DNA from: Lachnospiraceae bacterium
GTDB lineage: Bacteria; Bacillota; Clostridia; Lachnospirales; Lachnospiraceae
Direction of reading: 5' to 3'
Length of the DNA: 37,125 bases
Assembly (NCBI GenBank): GCA_015056925.1
Contig: SVFJ01000024.1
Coordinates: forward strand, 1-37,125
Shown here piece after piece: positions 22,194 through 31,449 of this stretch. Under the pieces are notes generated by a model. It was not told where the DNA came from and searched no databases. It saw only the letters and a program-made list of their open reading frames with translations. The position numbers and the translations under genes are program-made. How positions within the stretch are numbered: position 1 is the stretch's first letter; each line of letters starts with the position of its first letter.

Positions 22194-24314
22194 ATGAATA
22201 CCTATGATGAAAAATATTTTAAGGCAAAAGCGAATAGAAGAGCAGGTACGACATGGCTCACATTAATGATTATCATAACCGTATATTATGCGGCAAAGAT
22301 GTCGACAGGAGAGATAGGAAAGACTTGGTTTATGCTGTTTTCAGTAGTTGGCTGGGCTGAATATTTATTTGCCGGTATTATGCTAAAGATAAAAGGGATG
22401 GATTATGAGAAATATGAATGGATATTGGGACTTGGTTATTCGACCTTTTTTGGTTTTATTTCGTGGACAGCCATGGATACTGTATCCTTCGTATTTATTT
22501 TGCCATTGATTTCAATCCTGATTCTTTATAAGGACCCAAAGTTGATTAAAATAATGATGTTAGTTACGATGTTTACTCTTATCTCCAGTAATCTGTATAA
22601 GGGTCTTGTAAAGGATATGTTGGAATTTGTTAAGAGCGTAGATTGTGCTCTGCAGTTTGCGATTGTCTTAAGCTGCTTTTCTTGTACGAGTATGGCAATT
22701 AAACATCTGGTGGAATCGGATGGTGCGCTGACAGGCTCGATAGAAGGCAATTTGAACAGAGTCGTACAGACAGTTGAGAAGGTAAAGGGGGCAAGTAATG
22801 CGGTAACAGATGGTGTTACTGTTGTTCGTGAGCTTGCCGATGAGAATAAACAAGGTGCAAATGATGTTGTAAAACAGATGAATGAGCTGTCAAATGACAA
22901 TAATTCGTTGAATGATAAGACTATGTCGTCTATGGAGATGACAGGTGTCATTGATACGCAGATGCATAACGTAGCAGACTTGATTAAGCGTGTTGTGGAG
23001 AGTATTTCAGCATCAGCAGAGCATGCGAATACCAGCTCCGGTGACTTGAAGGAAGTAGTTACGATTACAAACAAGATGGAGAAGCTATCTTCAGAGGTTG
23101 AAAGAATTCTGGAGAACTTTAAGGCAGAGTTTGAGAATGTAAAACAGGAAACAAGTACAATCAAAGGTATTACAAATAAAACAAATTTATTGGCATTAAA
23201 TGCTTCCATTGAGGCGGCAAGAGCCGGAGAAGCAGGTAAGGGCTTTGCAGTGGTTGCCGGAGAAATCAGAGAGCTTAGTAGCGGAACCCAGACTTCATCC
23301 GATAGAATTATGGAGGCACTTTCTAATTTGGAAGAAACCTCAGAGGAGATGGTGGAATCCATTGCTGAGACCATTAAGCTGATTCAGGTAAATATTGAAA
23401 AGGTTTCTAACGTAAATCAGAGTGTATCTGAGATTACAAAGGATGCAACAAGTCTTAGCGAAGATATTCAGGTTGTAGATGATGCAGTGAAAGAGGTTGA
23501 GAACTCTAATCAGATTCTTGTGGATAATATGAAGCAGGTATGTGAGATTATGGAGGTTATGACCGGACGTATTAATGATGCAGAAGATATAACAAAGACC
23601 ATGCTGAGTAAATACGATGAGAGTGTTAAGAGTGCGGAGAATATTGAGATAGTCGTAGGACACCTGATGGAAGAGCTTGGCGTTGGCGGCTTTATGGGTG
23701 TGCAGGATGTTCGGGACGGCATGAAGATTGCGATTGCATTTGTGGCAGCAGATGGCAGAAAGAAGAGCGAGTATCTGGGAGAGGTTGTGAGCAGACTTGG
23801 AACGGAAGTATTTGTGAATGTGGATGACCACGGCGAAGACCTCTTTGATAAGAAGGAAAAGCATGTGAAATGTCAGTTGAGAATTGTTGTAGATAATGTA
23901 TTGTATAGCTGGGATGATATTGAGATACATTATACAAAGTTTGATGAGGCTGGCAAATATAAGTTGGTTGTTGAGACTTATCCGCAGGTATTTAACAGAA
24001 GAAAGTATCCTAGAATGCCATTAAGAAATAATTGTGTGATTAAGGTAAAGGGATATGATGATACTTATTATGGTAAAATGGTAAACATTAGTGCCAACGG
24101 CTTTGCATTTAGTATTAAGGATGCATTTTTCGCAGACAGCGTAAATAAAAATGTAGAAGTAGAAGTACTTCGACTGGATGTCCTAAATGAAAAGAAGTTG
24201 GAAGGCTGTATCATTCGTTGCTCAAATAATGAGGGTGAATACGCAATTGGATGTCGTATGCCGGAGGATAACCAAATCATCAGGGACTATGTAAGTCAGA
24301 ATTATTGTGAATAA
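22194..24314 (+). CDS. Chemoreceptor-like signalling protein with C-terminal PilZ domain
   Basis: This 706-residue protein has about five N-terminal membrane helices (residues 20-165) without a large external ligand domain. A long methyl-accepting-type coiled coil follows, with the conserved hairpin tip [20 protein letters not shown] (about 328-347). The C-terminus is a PilZ domain (about 595-706) with both c-di-GMP motifs intact: RxxxR (R603-R607) and NxSxxG (N631-S633-G636). It may join a CheA/CheW array or another coiled-coil partner and take its input from membrane state and c-di-GMP. No chemotaxis genes are nearby. A near-palindrome ATATATGAC-T-GTCAATATAT lies 20-40 bases before the start. 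Confidence 0.88.
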   Translation: MNTYDEKYFKAKANRRAGTTWLTLMIIITVYYAAKMSTGEIGKTWFMLFSVVGWAEYLFAGIMLKIKGMDYEKYEWILGLGYSTFFGFISWTAMDTVSFVFILPLISILILYKDPKLIKIMMLVTMFTLISSNLYKGLVKDMLEFVKSVDCALQFAIVLSCFSCTSMAIKHLVESDGALTGSIEGNLNRVVQTVEKVKGASNAVTDGVTVVRELADENKQGANDVVKQMNELSNDNNSLNDKTMSSMEMTGVIDTQMHNVADLIKRVVESISASAEHANTSSGDLKEVVTITNKMEKLSSEVERILENFKAEFENVKQETSTIKGITNKTNLLALNASIEAARAGEAGKGFAVVAGEIRELSSGTQTSSDRIMEALSNLEETSEEMVESIAETIKLIQVNIEKVSNVNQSVSEITKDATSLSEDIQVVDDAVKEVENSNQILVDNMKQVCEIMEVMTGRINDAEDITKTMLSKYDESVKSAENIEIVVGHLMEELGVGGFMGVQDVRDGMKIAIAFVAADGRKKSEYLGEVVSRLGTEVFVNVDDHGEDLFDKKEKHVKCQLRIVVDNVLYSWDDIEIHYTKFDEAGKYKLVVETYPQVFNRRKYPRMPLRNNCVIKVKGYDDTYYGKMVNISANGFAFSIKDAFFADSVNKNVEVEVLRLDVLNEKKLEGCIIRCSNNEGEYAIGCRMPEDNQIIRDYVSQNYCE

Positions 24315-24325
24315 TGTTTATACGA

Positions 24326-24369
24326 AAAAGGTTGAAATGAACGAATCATTTCAGCCTTTTCATTTTTTT
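24326..24369 (+). terminator. Terminator after the PilZ chemoreceptor-like gene
   Basis: A 15-base stem (24326-24340 with 24346-24360, one wobble) is followed by CA and a long T run. Confidence 0.9.
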
Positions 24370-24456
24370 TCGTATAATCTCCCTTTTTTTCCACATACTA
24401 GCTGTATATCAATCATTTGGAAAGAAAAGTATGCACACTGTTATGGAGGAATGAGT

Positions 24457-25008
24457 ATGAAAGCAACAGGAATTGTACGTCGTATAGATGATTTGGGAAG
24501 AATTGTAATTCCAAAGGAGATTAGAAGGGTATTGCACATAAGAGAAAGTGACCCGTTAGAGATTTTTACAGAGCATGACGGCTCGATTGTTCTTAGAAAA
24601 TATTCACCTATCGGAGATATGGGGAATGTTGCCAAGCCTTATGTAGAGAGTCTTGCGCAGGTGTCCGGTCATGCGGCATTGATTGCAGACAGAGACCATA
24701 TTATCGCAGCATCCGGCAGCGGAAATCGTCAGTTGATTCACAAAACAATCAGTAAGGAGCTTGAAGCAAGAATGAATGCCAGGGAAATGATTTGTGCTTC
24801 GGCAGATGACAGAAAGTTTATTCCGATTACATTGGAGCAGACAGACCTTGAGATTTATCATGAAGTGGTTATTCCGATTCTGACTCAGGGGGATGTGGTA
24901 GGAGCAGTAATTCTTTTGTCGAATCAGGAGCGTAATCCCATGAGTGAGGTGGAGATTAAGCTTGCGCAGTCAGCAGCAGGATTTTTGGGAAAACAGTTGG
25001 AACAATAA
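24457..25008 (+). CDS. spoVT: Stage V sporulation protein T (AbrB-type regulator with GAF domain)
   Basis: This 183-residue protein has an N-terminal AbrB/SpoVT swapped-hairpin DNA-binding domain (MKATGIVRRIDDLGRIVIPK, to about 50) and a C-terminal GAF-like domain (about 60-178). Length and plan match Bacillus subtilis SpoVT (178 residues), a sigma-G-dependent regulator of forespore genes. ATG at 24457 is used because GGAGGA lies six bases before it; the longer frame runs into the preceding terminator. Presence suggests a spore-forming lineage, although non-sporulating Lachnospiraceae can keep it. It is monocistronic, with a hairpin following it. Confidence 0.9.
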   Translation: MKATGIVRRIDDLGRIVIPKEIRRVLHIRESDPLEIFTEHDGSIVLRKYSPIGDMGNVAKPYVESLAQVSGHAALIADRDHIIAASGSGNRQLIHKTISKELEARMNAREMICASADDRKFIPITLEQTDLEIYHEVVIPILTQGDVVGAVILLSNQERNPMSEVEIKLAQSAAGFLGKQLEQ

Positions 25009-25029
25009 GAATTCCTATAAATGAGGAGT

Positions 25030-25055
25030 GCCTCGGTACCTTACGATACCGAGGC
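25030..25055 (+). terminator. Probable terminator hairpin after spoVT
   Basis: GCCTCGGTA pairs perfectly with TACCGAGGC around CCTTACGA. The following bases (TATTATG) are a weak T tract. Confidence 0.55.
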
Positions 25056-25246
25056 TATTATGAAAAAATTTATCTATGTGTAATGAAAAACATTACGCTG
25101 TTCCCTTTGTTATGAGTAAATATTACCATGAGATTATGAACAGATTATGAACAAACTGTAAAGAAGTGGTTAATACGACTAAAAACGTGAAAGATATACG
25201 AAGAATATTGTGCTATTTGCACAAAGAAATATCGGGCGCATTTTTG

Positions 25247-25275
25247 TTGTTTTGCACATAAATTAATGCTACAAT
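25247..25275 (+). promoter_or_regulatory. Predicted promoter of coiled-coil gene
   Basis: TTGTTT (25247-25252), a 17-base spacer and TACAAT (25270-25275) lie 45 bases before the start codon. Confidence 0.6.
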
Positions 25276-25319
25276 AAGAACAGAAGATGTGGAAACCAGA
25301 GGGTATACGGAGGGATACA

Positions 25320-25931
25320 ATGGACAATTTTATTGATAAGCTGGCTTCTAAGTTCAGCGCACAGGAATTTATTAAAGCCAATTCTCAGGCGGAAGCAGCA
25401 GAGATGAAGAGATTACAGCTGCAGGTTGCAGAGTATGAGAAGATTCTTCAGGAAATCAGAAAGCAGAATTATAAAAATGCAGAGTTGACGGATAAGATTG
25501 AGTCAATTATCGGTGAGAATGCAGGTCGAATTAAGGATATTCAGTCAGATGAAGTACAGATGCTTGCAACTCTCAGAGATTTGTTGGACGAGCAGCGTAA
25601 GCTTCGTGAGGAAGAGCTTGCCAGATTGGACGAGCAGAAACATTTTGAAGAGGAACAGGCAGAGCAGACGAAGCTTGATATTCAGGCAATAGAAGAATTG
25701 ATTAAGAATTCTAATGATTTTGTACATAAAGAGAATGTTAAGGTATATAGAAATGTACAGGCTGTGGTAACAGATGAGCTTCAGACACAGACACAGCATC
25801 TTGAAAGTGAGAATAAGAAGTTGGCTACAAAGGTTAATTTAGCCATGATTTTTGCGGTTCTTAGTCTCTTGGGGGCAGTTGCAGGCGTTGTACTGCAGGT
25901 ACTTGAGATGATGGGATTTCAGTTCTTTTAA
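25320..25931 (+). CDS. Coiled-coil protein with C-terminal membrane anchor, unknown
   Basis: This 203-residue protein is not recognised as a named family. Residues about 20-170 are strongly helical and charged (Glu, Lys, Gln, Arg), consistent with a long coiled coil. Residues about 175-197 (a Leu/Ala/Val/Ile stretch) form a single membrane segment close to the C-terminus, so the coil should face the cytoplasm as a tail-anchored protein. GGAGGG lies before the ATG at 25320. It is monocistronic, with its own promoter and terminator. A structural or scaffolding role is possible but unproven. Confidence 0.75.
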   Translation: MDNFIDKLASKFSAQEFIKANSQAEAAEMKRLQLQVAEYEKILQEIRKQNYKNAELTDKIESIIGENAGRIKDIQSDEVQMLATLRDLLDEQRKLREEELARLDEQKHFEEEQAEQTKLDIQAIEELIKNSNDFVHKENVKVYRNVQAVVTDELQTQTQHLESENKKLATKVNLAMIFAVLSLLGAVAGVVLQVLEMMGFQFF

Positions 25932-25937
25932 GAGTAA

Positions 25938-25965
25938 AAAAGTGTTGTCTTCAGACAACACTTTT
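25938..25965 (+). terminator. Terminator after coiled-coil gene
   Basis: AAAGTGTTGTC (25939-25949) pairs perfectly with GACAACACTTT (25954-25964) around TTCA, followed by T-rich sequence. Confidence 0.85.
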
Positions 25966-25993
25966 GATTTGTAGAAAGTTATAGGTTATAGAT

Positions 25994-26599
25994 ATGGCAA
26001 GAGTTTCATTTAAACCCGGGAATATGTTGTATCCGCTTCCGGTGGTTATGGTAAGTGTTGCGGATAAGCAGGGAAATTCCAATATTATTACAGTGGCATG
26101 GGCAGGAACGATATGTACGAATCCGCCTATGGTAAGCATATCCGTGAGACCGGAGAGACATTCCTATCATATGATTGAGGAGAGTGGAGAGTTTGTCATT
26201 AATCTCACGACCAAGGATTTGGTATATGCAACAGATTATTGTGGGGTTAAGAGTGGTCGAGATGTGAATAAGTGGGAGGTATTGGGACTGACACCAATTG
26301 CGGGACAGGTTGTAAAGGCGCCTCTGATTGAGGAGAGTCCTGTGAATATTGAGTGTAAAGTAACCCAAGTAGAAAAGCTTGGTTCCCATCATATGTTCAT
26401 GGCAGAAGTAGTTGCCGTGCAGGTGAATGATAAATATATGGATGAGAAGAACAGCTTTCATTTATCCAATGCGAATCCCATTGTATATTCCCATGGTGAG
26501 TATTATCTGTTAGGAGAGAAGCTTGGAAAGTTTGGATATAGTATCCAAAAGAAAACAGCCGGCAAGAAGAAGCAGGCAGTAAAAGGTAAGAAGTCATAA
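25994..26599 (+). CDS. Flavin reductase-like FMN-binding split-barrel protein
   Basis: This 201-residue protein matches the flavin reductase-like family: an N-terminal PLPVVMVSVAD segment, the TVAWAGTICTNPPMVSISVR stretch around the FMN site, and SGEFVINL. Such proteins bind FMN and reduce flavins or pass electrons; the physiological partner of clostridial members is mostly unknown. The last 15 residues are very Lys-rich (KKKQAVKGKK), perhaps disordered. The ribosome site (AGG eight bases before) is modest. It converges with dinB across a terminator that overlaps dinB's 3' end. Confidence 0.85.
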   Translation: MARVSFKPGNMLYPLPVVMVSVADKQGNSNIITVAWAGTICTNPPMVSISVRPERHSYHMIEESGEFVINLTTKDLVYATDYCGVKSGRDVNKWEVLGLTPIAGQVVKAPLIEESPVNIECKVTQVEKLGSHHMFMAEVVAVQVNDKYMDEKNSFHLSNANPIVYSHGEYYLLGEKLGKFGYSIQKKTAGKKKQAVKGKKS

Positions 26600-26652
26600 G
26601 AAAAGCCATCCGCTGAGGAAAAGTTATTATTATCCTTGGTGGATGGCTTTTA
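26600..26652. terminator. Hairpin between flavin reductase gene and dinB
   Basis: AAAAGCCATCC pairs with GGATGGCTTTT across a loop of about 27 bases. It serves the plus-strand gene and abuts the dinB stop codon. Confidence 0.6.
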
Positions 26653-27903
26653 TTTGGGTGGTTCTTTTCCGGAAGAAGGGGGGAGCAGTGAACCGCGAAC
26701 AATGGCATCGGCGCCGTACTTCTTGCGGATAGCATCAATGGTTTGGTCGAGCTTTTTATTCTTTTCAGAGACAGGTGTAGTCTGTCTGCTCTCGGCATAT
26801 GCGAAAAGATTCATCTGCAAAGGTTCGCCTTCTTCAACAAGCTTGGTAGCTCTTACTCCTAAAAGACGGACAGGAGTACCATTCCATAGTTCCTCTAAAA
26901 GACTGATACTTGTCTGATAGAGCTGTGTACAGGTGTTGTCAGGTGTCTGAAGAGCCATCTGGTGCGAGACAGATTGGAAGGTATTATACTTAATCTCTAC
27001 AGTGATGGTACCTGCAAGAAAGTGTCCGACACGTAATCTTGCAGAAACAGATTCGCACAAGGAAAGAATGACAGGTTTCATTTCTTCTATGGAATAGGCA
27101 TCCTTTGCCATCGTAGTAGAGTTACCAATCCCCTTTGCCTGCTCCGGAACAGGCTCCACCTTGGAGTCATCGATGCCGTTAGCATATTGCCATAAAAGAA
27201 TACCATGACTCTTGAGATGGGAAGACAGAAGCTTAGGGTCTGTGCAGGCTAGTTCGCCTATGGTGCGAATACCAAGCTTCTTCAGTGCTTCCTGACTGGA
27301 GCTGCCACACATAAGAAGTGAGGCAACCGGAAGGGGCCACATCTTTTCACGAATCTCATGAGAATACAGGGTGTGAACAAGGTCCGGCTTCTTGAAGTCG
27401 GATGCCATCTTGGCAAGTACCTTCTTATCACTGATGCCGATATTGACAGTGAAGCCAAAGGTATTGCGAACACCATCCTTAATAATATGGGCAGCTTCGA
27501 CCGGTGAAGCATAATCCTTGGAAATCAGGGTATAATCCATATAGCACTCATCAATACTGGCAGCTTCAATAACGGGACAGAAATCTGCAAGATACTGACG
27601 AAATCTCTTACTGTGAGCGGAGTAAGAGGAGTGGTTGGAAGGGGCGATGGTAAGAAACGGGCACTTTCTGAGTGCCTGGGCAATAGGCTCCCCCGTTACG
27701 ATACCATACTTCTTGGCAGGGACTGACTTTGCCAGAACAATCCCGTGTCTGGAAGCAGAATCACCGCCGACAATGGAAGGAATTGTGCGAAGGTCAACAT
27801 AGGAATCCATGCGATTCTCAGTCCGTGCCTGCTGCATCAGGTCGATGGCTGTCCAGCTTAAAAAGGCAGAGTTAACATCAATGTGAAAAATAATAGAATC
27901 CAT
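26650..27903 (-). CDS. dinB: DNA polymerase IV (Y-family)
   Basis: This 417-residue protein has the Y-family palm motifs: HIDVNSAF at the N-terminus with the first catalytic Asp, and SIDECYMDY with the catalytic Asp-Glu pair. The thumb and little-finger domains follow. It performs error-prone translesion synthesis. ATG at 27903 has AGGAGG eight bases before it; the frame continues upstream but without support. Compared with E. coli DinB (351 residues) it is longer at the C-terminus, which is usual for clostridial UmuC/DinB proteins. The C-terminal end is short on a clear clamp-binding motif, though a QMNLF segment near residue 375 is a candidate. Confidence 0.9.
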   Translation of the reverse strand: MDSIIFHIDVNSAFLSWTAIDLMQQARTENRMDSYVDLRTIPSIVGGDSASRHGIVLAKSVPAKKYGIVTGEPIAQALRKCPFLTIAPSNHSSYSAHSKRFRQYLADFCPVIEAASIDECYMDYTLISKDYASPVEAAHIIKDGVRNTFGFTVNIGISDKKVLAKMASDFKKPDLVHTLYSHEIREKMWPLPVASLLMCGSSSQEALKKLGIRTIGELACTDPKLLSSHLKSHGILLWQYANGIDDSKVEPVPEQAKGIGNSTTMAKDAYSIEEMKPVILSLCESVSARLRVGHFLAGTITVEIKYNTFQSVSHQMALQTPDNTCTQLYQTSISLLEELWNGTPVRLLGVRATKLVEEGEPLQMNLFAYAESRQTTPVSEKNKKLDQTIDAIRKKYGADAIVRGSLLPPSSGKEPPK

Positions 27904-27975
27904 GGCACACCTCCTTCGAACATATATTCTTATTAAAGCATATTTTGCGGAAAACTGCAAGAGAAAGGAAGAGGG

Positions 27976-28004
27976 TTTACAAGGAATTGAAAGACTGGTA
28001 AAAT
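27976..28004 (+). promoter_or_regulatory. Predicted promoter of M23 peptidase gene
   Basis: TTTACA (27976-27981), a 17-base spacer and TAAAAT (27999-28004), with a leader of about 75 bases. Confidence 0.6.
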
Positions 28005-28086
28005 ATTAAAGATTATGTAGCGTGATTATGATGACGTGATTGCCTTTTAACAGGTATTTCGAGATGGAATTAGATTGGGGTACGAA

Positions 28087-29658
28087 ATGAAAAAATTACA
28101 TCATTACCATAGAAGATTCAGGCTATGCATGATGAAAGCAGGAGTGATTGTTTTCCTGATTTGTGCATTCATGTTACCTTCTTATGTGGAATATGAGAAA
28201 TCAGGTAATAACTGTTTTACAATAATTTTAAACGGAATGACTGTTGGAACAGTCAGTAATGAAGAACTTATAGATTCCTATTTGGTGGAAGCGCGTAAGC
28301 AGCTGGTAGCAGATAGTGAGGATTTGGTTTTGATTGAGACAGAGCTTGCAGTAGAGGGCAGTGAGATTGTTTGGGGAGAACTGGATACACCTGAGACAAT
28401 TATAGATAATATGAAGACTGCGCTTAAGACAGGAATTAAGGAGACATTACATCGTTCCTATACAGTGAAGATTAATGAAGCAGCCGTTAATCTGAATTCC
28501 TACGAGGATGTGCAGACTCTGTTAGAGGCGGCGTTAAACCAGTATGATTTATTGGATGAGTATGATGCGGCTTTGGTATTGGATGGTAACCGAGAGGTGA
28601 ATGTATTGACACCGCAGGTATATGAGAAGGAAGCGGTGGTAGAAGAGGAAGTATTTCGCGATGATGCCGGAGTAGAAGCTGCGCTGAATGACATGTTTGA
28701 GGCGGTTGAGCCGACAGTAGAGAAGGATTTTGATGATTATAAGCAAGGTCTTATCGGTATTGACTTTGCAGATAAGATTGAGATTGTAGAGGCATATTTA
28801 CCGGAAGAAGAGTTGATAGCAGTACAGGAAGCAATTGACCTTGTGACAAAGGAGCAGGAGGTCCAGCTTATTTATAAGGTTGCGTCGGGAGATACATTAT
28901 CACAAATTTCTTTGGCGCATAATATACCAATAGATGATTTAATTGCCATGAATCCCGGCCTTGAGGATGAGAATACGATTCTGCATATAGATGATGAAAT
29001 TATCATAACCATGCCGGAACCGGATTTGTCCGTTTCGTGGAAAGAGGAGCAGGTTATCGTAGAGGATTACGAGGCAGAGGTTCAGTATGTGTATAATGAT
29101 AACTGGTATACGACCAAGCAGGTAACTTTACAGCAGCCATCAGCAGGAAGACGTAAGGTAGTGGCGGTTACAGAGTATCTGAATGGTAAGGAAGTTGCCA
29201 GAGAGATTATCAAGGAAGAGGTTTATGCGGAGGCAGTTCCTAAGATTGTGGAAAAGGGAACCATTATTCCGCCGACGTATATTAAGCCGATTAACGGTGG
29301 AAGATTAAGCTCTAAGTTTGGCAGACGTAGTGCACCTGTTGCAGGCGCATCGACTTATCATAAGGGTGTAGACTGGGCAGTAGCGACAGGAACGCCGGTT
29401 TATGCATCTAATGCAGGAACGGTTTCCGTAGCGGGCTGGGTCAGCGGATACGGATATGCGGTTTACATTAACCACTCTGATGGCAGACAGACCAGATATG
29501 GTCACTGTAGTAAGGTATTGGTTAAGCCGGGGCAGAAGGTAGCACAAGGGGAACGAATTGCGCTGAGTGGTAATACGGGACGAAGCAGCGGACCACATTT
29601 GCATTTTGAGATTCGTATAGGGGGTACAGCGGTTGACCCGTTAAAGTACTTAGATTAA
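28087..29658 (+). CDS. LysM-G5-M23 cell-wall peptidase
   Basis: This 523-residue membrane-anchored or secreted protein has a basic N-terminus and one hydrophobic helix (about 14-34). A region of about 220 residues with no clear domain follows. Then come a LysM domain (about 258-305, YKVASGDTLSQISLAHNIPI), a G5-type domain (about 315-390) and a C-terminal M23 peptidase (about 400-523). The zinc and catalytic motifs YHKGVDWA (HxxxD) and HLHFE are both present, so it should be an active peptidoglycan endopeptidase. The ATG at 28087 follows GGGG; a TTG at 28075 is the alternative. Clostridial proteins of this plan act in cell separation or sporulation; the specific role is not shown. Confidence 0.88.
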   Translation: MKKLHHYHRRFRLCMMKAGVIVFLICAFMLPSYVEYEKSGNNCFTIILNGMTVGTVSNEELIDSYLVEARKQLVADSEDLVLIETELAVEGSEIVWGELDTPETIIDNMKTALKTGIKETLHRSYTVKINEAAVNLNSYEDVQTLLEAALNQYDLLDEYDAALVLDGNREVNVLTPQVYEKEAVVEEEVFRDDAGVEAALNDMFEAVEPTVEKDFDDYKQGLIGIDFADKIEIVEAYLPEEELIAVQEAIDLVTKEQEVQLIYKVASGDTLSQISLAHNIPIDDLIAMNPGLEDENTILHIDDEIIITMPEPDLSVSWKEEQVIVEDYEAEVQYVYNDNWYTTKQVTLQQPSAGRRKVVAVTEYLNGKEVAREIIKEEVYAEAVPKIVEKGTIIPPTYIKPINGGRLSSKFGRRSAPVAGASTYHKGVDWAVATGTPVYASNAGTVSVAGWVSGYGYAVYINHSDGRQTRYGHCSKVLVKPGQKVAQGERIALSGNTGRSSGPHLHFEIRIGGTAVDPLKYLD

Positions 29659-29719
29659 CAAATGGCAAATTGGTACTAAAGTCTGATAAAAAGCAATACT
29701 GACTAAGGAAGTCAATCAG

Positions 29720-29748
29720 TTTACAAAATAAGGAATATGATATATAAT
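29720..29748 (+). promoter_or_regulatory. Predicted promoter of murA
   Basis: TTTACA (29720-29725), a 17-base spacer and a perfect TATAAT (29743-29748), leaving a leader of about 105 bases before murA. Confidence 0.7.
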
Positions 29749-29862
29749 GTGTGATGTTAAGGCTGTTTGTGAGCTTTGAACATTATAGTAACTATTGTTA
29801 GACAGATTTTGTAAGACATTGAAGTGATTGATTGAGAGTATAAAATATATAAGAGGTGTGCG

Positions 29863-31155
29863 ATGGAACAATACGCAATTAAGGGGGGGAATCCGTTAGT
29901 CGGTGAAGTAGAGATTGGCGGAGCTAAGAATGCGGCATTGGCAATTCTGCCGGCTGCGATTATGTCGAATGATACAGTATTTATTGAGAATATGCCGGAT
30001 GTAAGTGATACGAATGTATTATTACAGGCGATGGAGAGTGTCGGAGCTGTTGTAGAAAGAGTAGACAGACATTCTGTCAAGATTAATGGTGCTAAGATAG
30101 CAGATGTAAGACTTGATGCTGATTATATCAGTAAGATAAGGGCTTCTTACTATTTTCTTGGTGCTTTACTTGGAAAGTATAAGCATGCAGAGGTTGCGCT
30201 TCCGGGCGGATGTGTGATTGGAAGCAGACCGATTGATTTACATTTAAAGGGCTTTAGAGCGCTTGGAGCAGAGGTTAAGATTGAGCACGGTATGGTAATT
30301 GCACATGCTGATAAGCTTGTAGGTGCACATATTTACCTTGATACAGTATCCGTAGGTGCTACGATTAATATTATGTTTGCGGCTGCGCTTGCAGAGGGTA
30401 AGACAGTCATTGAGAATGCAGCGAAGGAGCCGCATGTTGTAGATGTTGCAAACTTCCTCAATTCAATGGGAGCCAATATTAAGGGGGCAGGTACGGACGT
30501 AGTAAGAATTACAGGCGTAGAGAAGCTTCATGGTTCAGAGTATGCCATTATTCCGGACCAGATTGAGGCCGGAACCTTTATGTTTGCTGCAGCGATTACC
30601 AAGGGTGATGTTACGGTTAAGAATGTTATTCCAAAGCATCTTGAGTCTACTACAGCTAAGCTGATTGAGATGGGCTGTGAGGTAGAGGAGTCTGATGATG
30701 CAGTTAGAGTTGTTGCGAATAAGAGATTGTGTCCGACACATGTTAAGACACTTCCTTATCCGGGATTTCCGACAGATATGCAGCCACAGATTACGGTAGC
30801 GCTTGCTATGGCTGAGGGAACCAGCATTGTAACAGAGAGCATTTTCGAGAACCGTTTCAAATATGTTGATGAGTTAGCAAAGATGGGGTCTTTAATTAAG
30901 GTAGAAGGAAATTCTGCGATTATTACAGGAGTTGAGCGATATACAGGTGCCAATGTAACTGCTCCGGATTTACGAGCAGGTGCAGCGCTTGTTATGGCAT
31001 GTCTTGCAGCCGAGGGCTTTAGTACAGTGGAGGATATTAAGTACATTGAGAGGGGCTATGAGGATTTCCCTGCAAAGCTTCAGAGTCTGGGTGCGCAGAT
31101 TGATAAGGTTGAGACAGAAAGAGACTTACAGAAGTTTAAGTTAAAGGTAGGCTGA
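29863..31155 (+). CDS. murA: UDP-N-acetylglucosamine 1-carboxyvinyltransferase
   Basis: This 430-residue enzyme transfers enolpyruvate from PEP to UDP-GlcNAc, the first committed step of peptidoglycan synthesis. The N-terminal GGAKNAAL holds the conserved Lys and Asn; the active-site loop LPGGCVIGSRP has Cys117, the residue alkylated by fosfomycin, so the enzyme should be sensitive. The C-terminal catalytic Arg region (RAGAALV) is present. Low-GC Firmicutes often have two paralogues (murA1/murA2); which one this is cannot be told here. The ATG follows a GAGGTG site. Confidence 0.95.
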   Translation: MEQYAIKGGNPLVGEVEIGGAKNAALAILPAAIMSNDTVFIENMPDVSDTNVLLQAMESVGAVVERVDRHSVKINGAKIADVRLDADYISKIRASYYFLGALLGKYKHAEVALPGGCVIGSRPIDLHLKGFRALGAEVKIEHGMVIAHADKLVGAHIYLDTVSVGATINIMFAAALAEGKTVIENAAKEPHVVDVANFLNSMGANIKGAGTDVVRITGVEKLHGSEYAIIPDQIEAGTFMFAAAITKGDVTVKNVIPKHLESTTAKLIEMGCEVEESDDAVRVVANKRLCPTHVKTLPYPGFPTDMQPQITVALAMAEGTSIVTESIFENRFKYVDELAKMGSLIKVEGNSAIITGVERYTGANVTAPDLRAGAALVMACLAAEGFSTVEDIKYIERGYEDFPAKLQSLGAQIDKVETERDLQKFKLKVG

Positions 31156-31200
31156 TGAAAACAGAAGAAATTTGCCGGAAAGCAGATTAGCTGTAGCCTA

Positions 31201-31229
31201 TTGACAGTATATTTATTTCAGTATATGAT
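31201..31229 (+). promoter_or_regulatory. Consensus promoter of SAM riboswitch-metK unit
   Basis: A perfect TTGACA (31201-31206), a 17-base spacer and TATGAT (31224-31229), about 33 bases before the riboswitch. Confidence 0.8.
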
Positions 31230-31261
31230 ATTAATGATATGACAATTCCATATTGTGAATT

Positions 31262-31380
31262 TCTCTTATTCAGAGTGGTGGAGGTACAAAGGATCTGTGA
31301 AGCCACGGCAACCCCTTGAAGGAAGGTGCCAACCTGAGCGAGTATATTTCATATTTAATATGAATCGAACAATAAGAGGA
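31262..31380 (+). promoter_or_regulatory. SAM-I (S-box) riboswitch aptamer
   Basis: P1 is CTCTTATT (31263-31270) with AATAAGAG (31371-31378). Within it are the S-box hallmarks GAGTGGTGGAGG, a GGATCTGTGAAGCC segment, ACGGCAACC and GGTGCCAACCTGAGCGAG. It binds S-adenosylmethionine. In this class SAM binding frees a terminator and turns the gene off; the gene downstream is metK, so this is product feedback. Confidence 0.93.
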
Positions 31381-31404
31381 TTTGATTATCAGGTAACTAA
31401 TCAT

Positions 31405-31438
31405 GTCCGCTTATTTTAAGCGGACTTTTTATTTTAGA
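31405..31438 (+). terminator. Riboswitch-controlled terminator before metK
   Basis: GTCCGCTT (31405-31412) pairs with AAGCGGAC (31418-31425), followed by TTTTTATTTT. It lies between the aptamer and the metK start, so it is the expression platform. Confidence 0.9.
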
Positions 31439-31449
31439 GAGGAGAAAAA

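Larger units (their letters stand above)
25009..25319. other. Intergenic region with hairpins, tandem repeat and promoter
   Basis: This 311-base gap contains a hairpin after spoVT (GCCTCGGTA/TACCGAGGC, 25030-25055, with little T tract), a GTAATG/CATTAC inverted repeat (25080-25096), and a perfect 11-base tandem repeat of AGATTATGAAC (25131-25141, 25142-25152). The promoter for the next gene follows. No gene is evident. Confidence 0.6.

Noticed and set aside
22526-23374. A 282-residue minus-strand open frame
   Set aside because: It is antisense to the conserved chemoreceptor domain, which has clear family motifs; the long frame is a by-product of its codon use.
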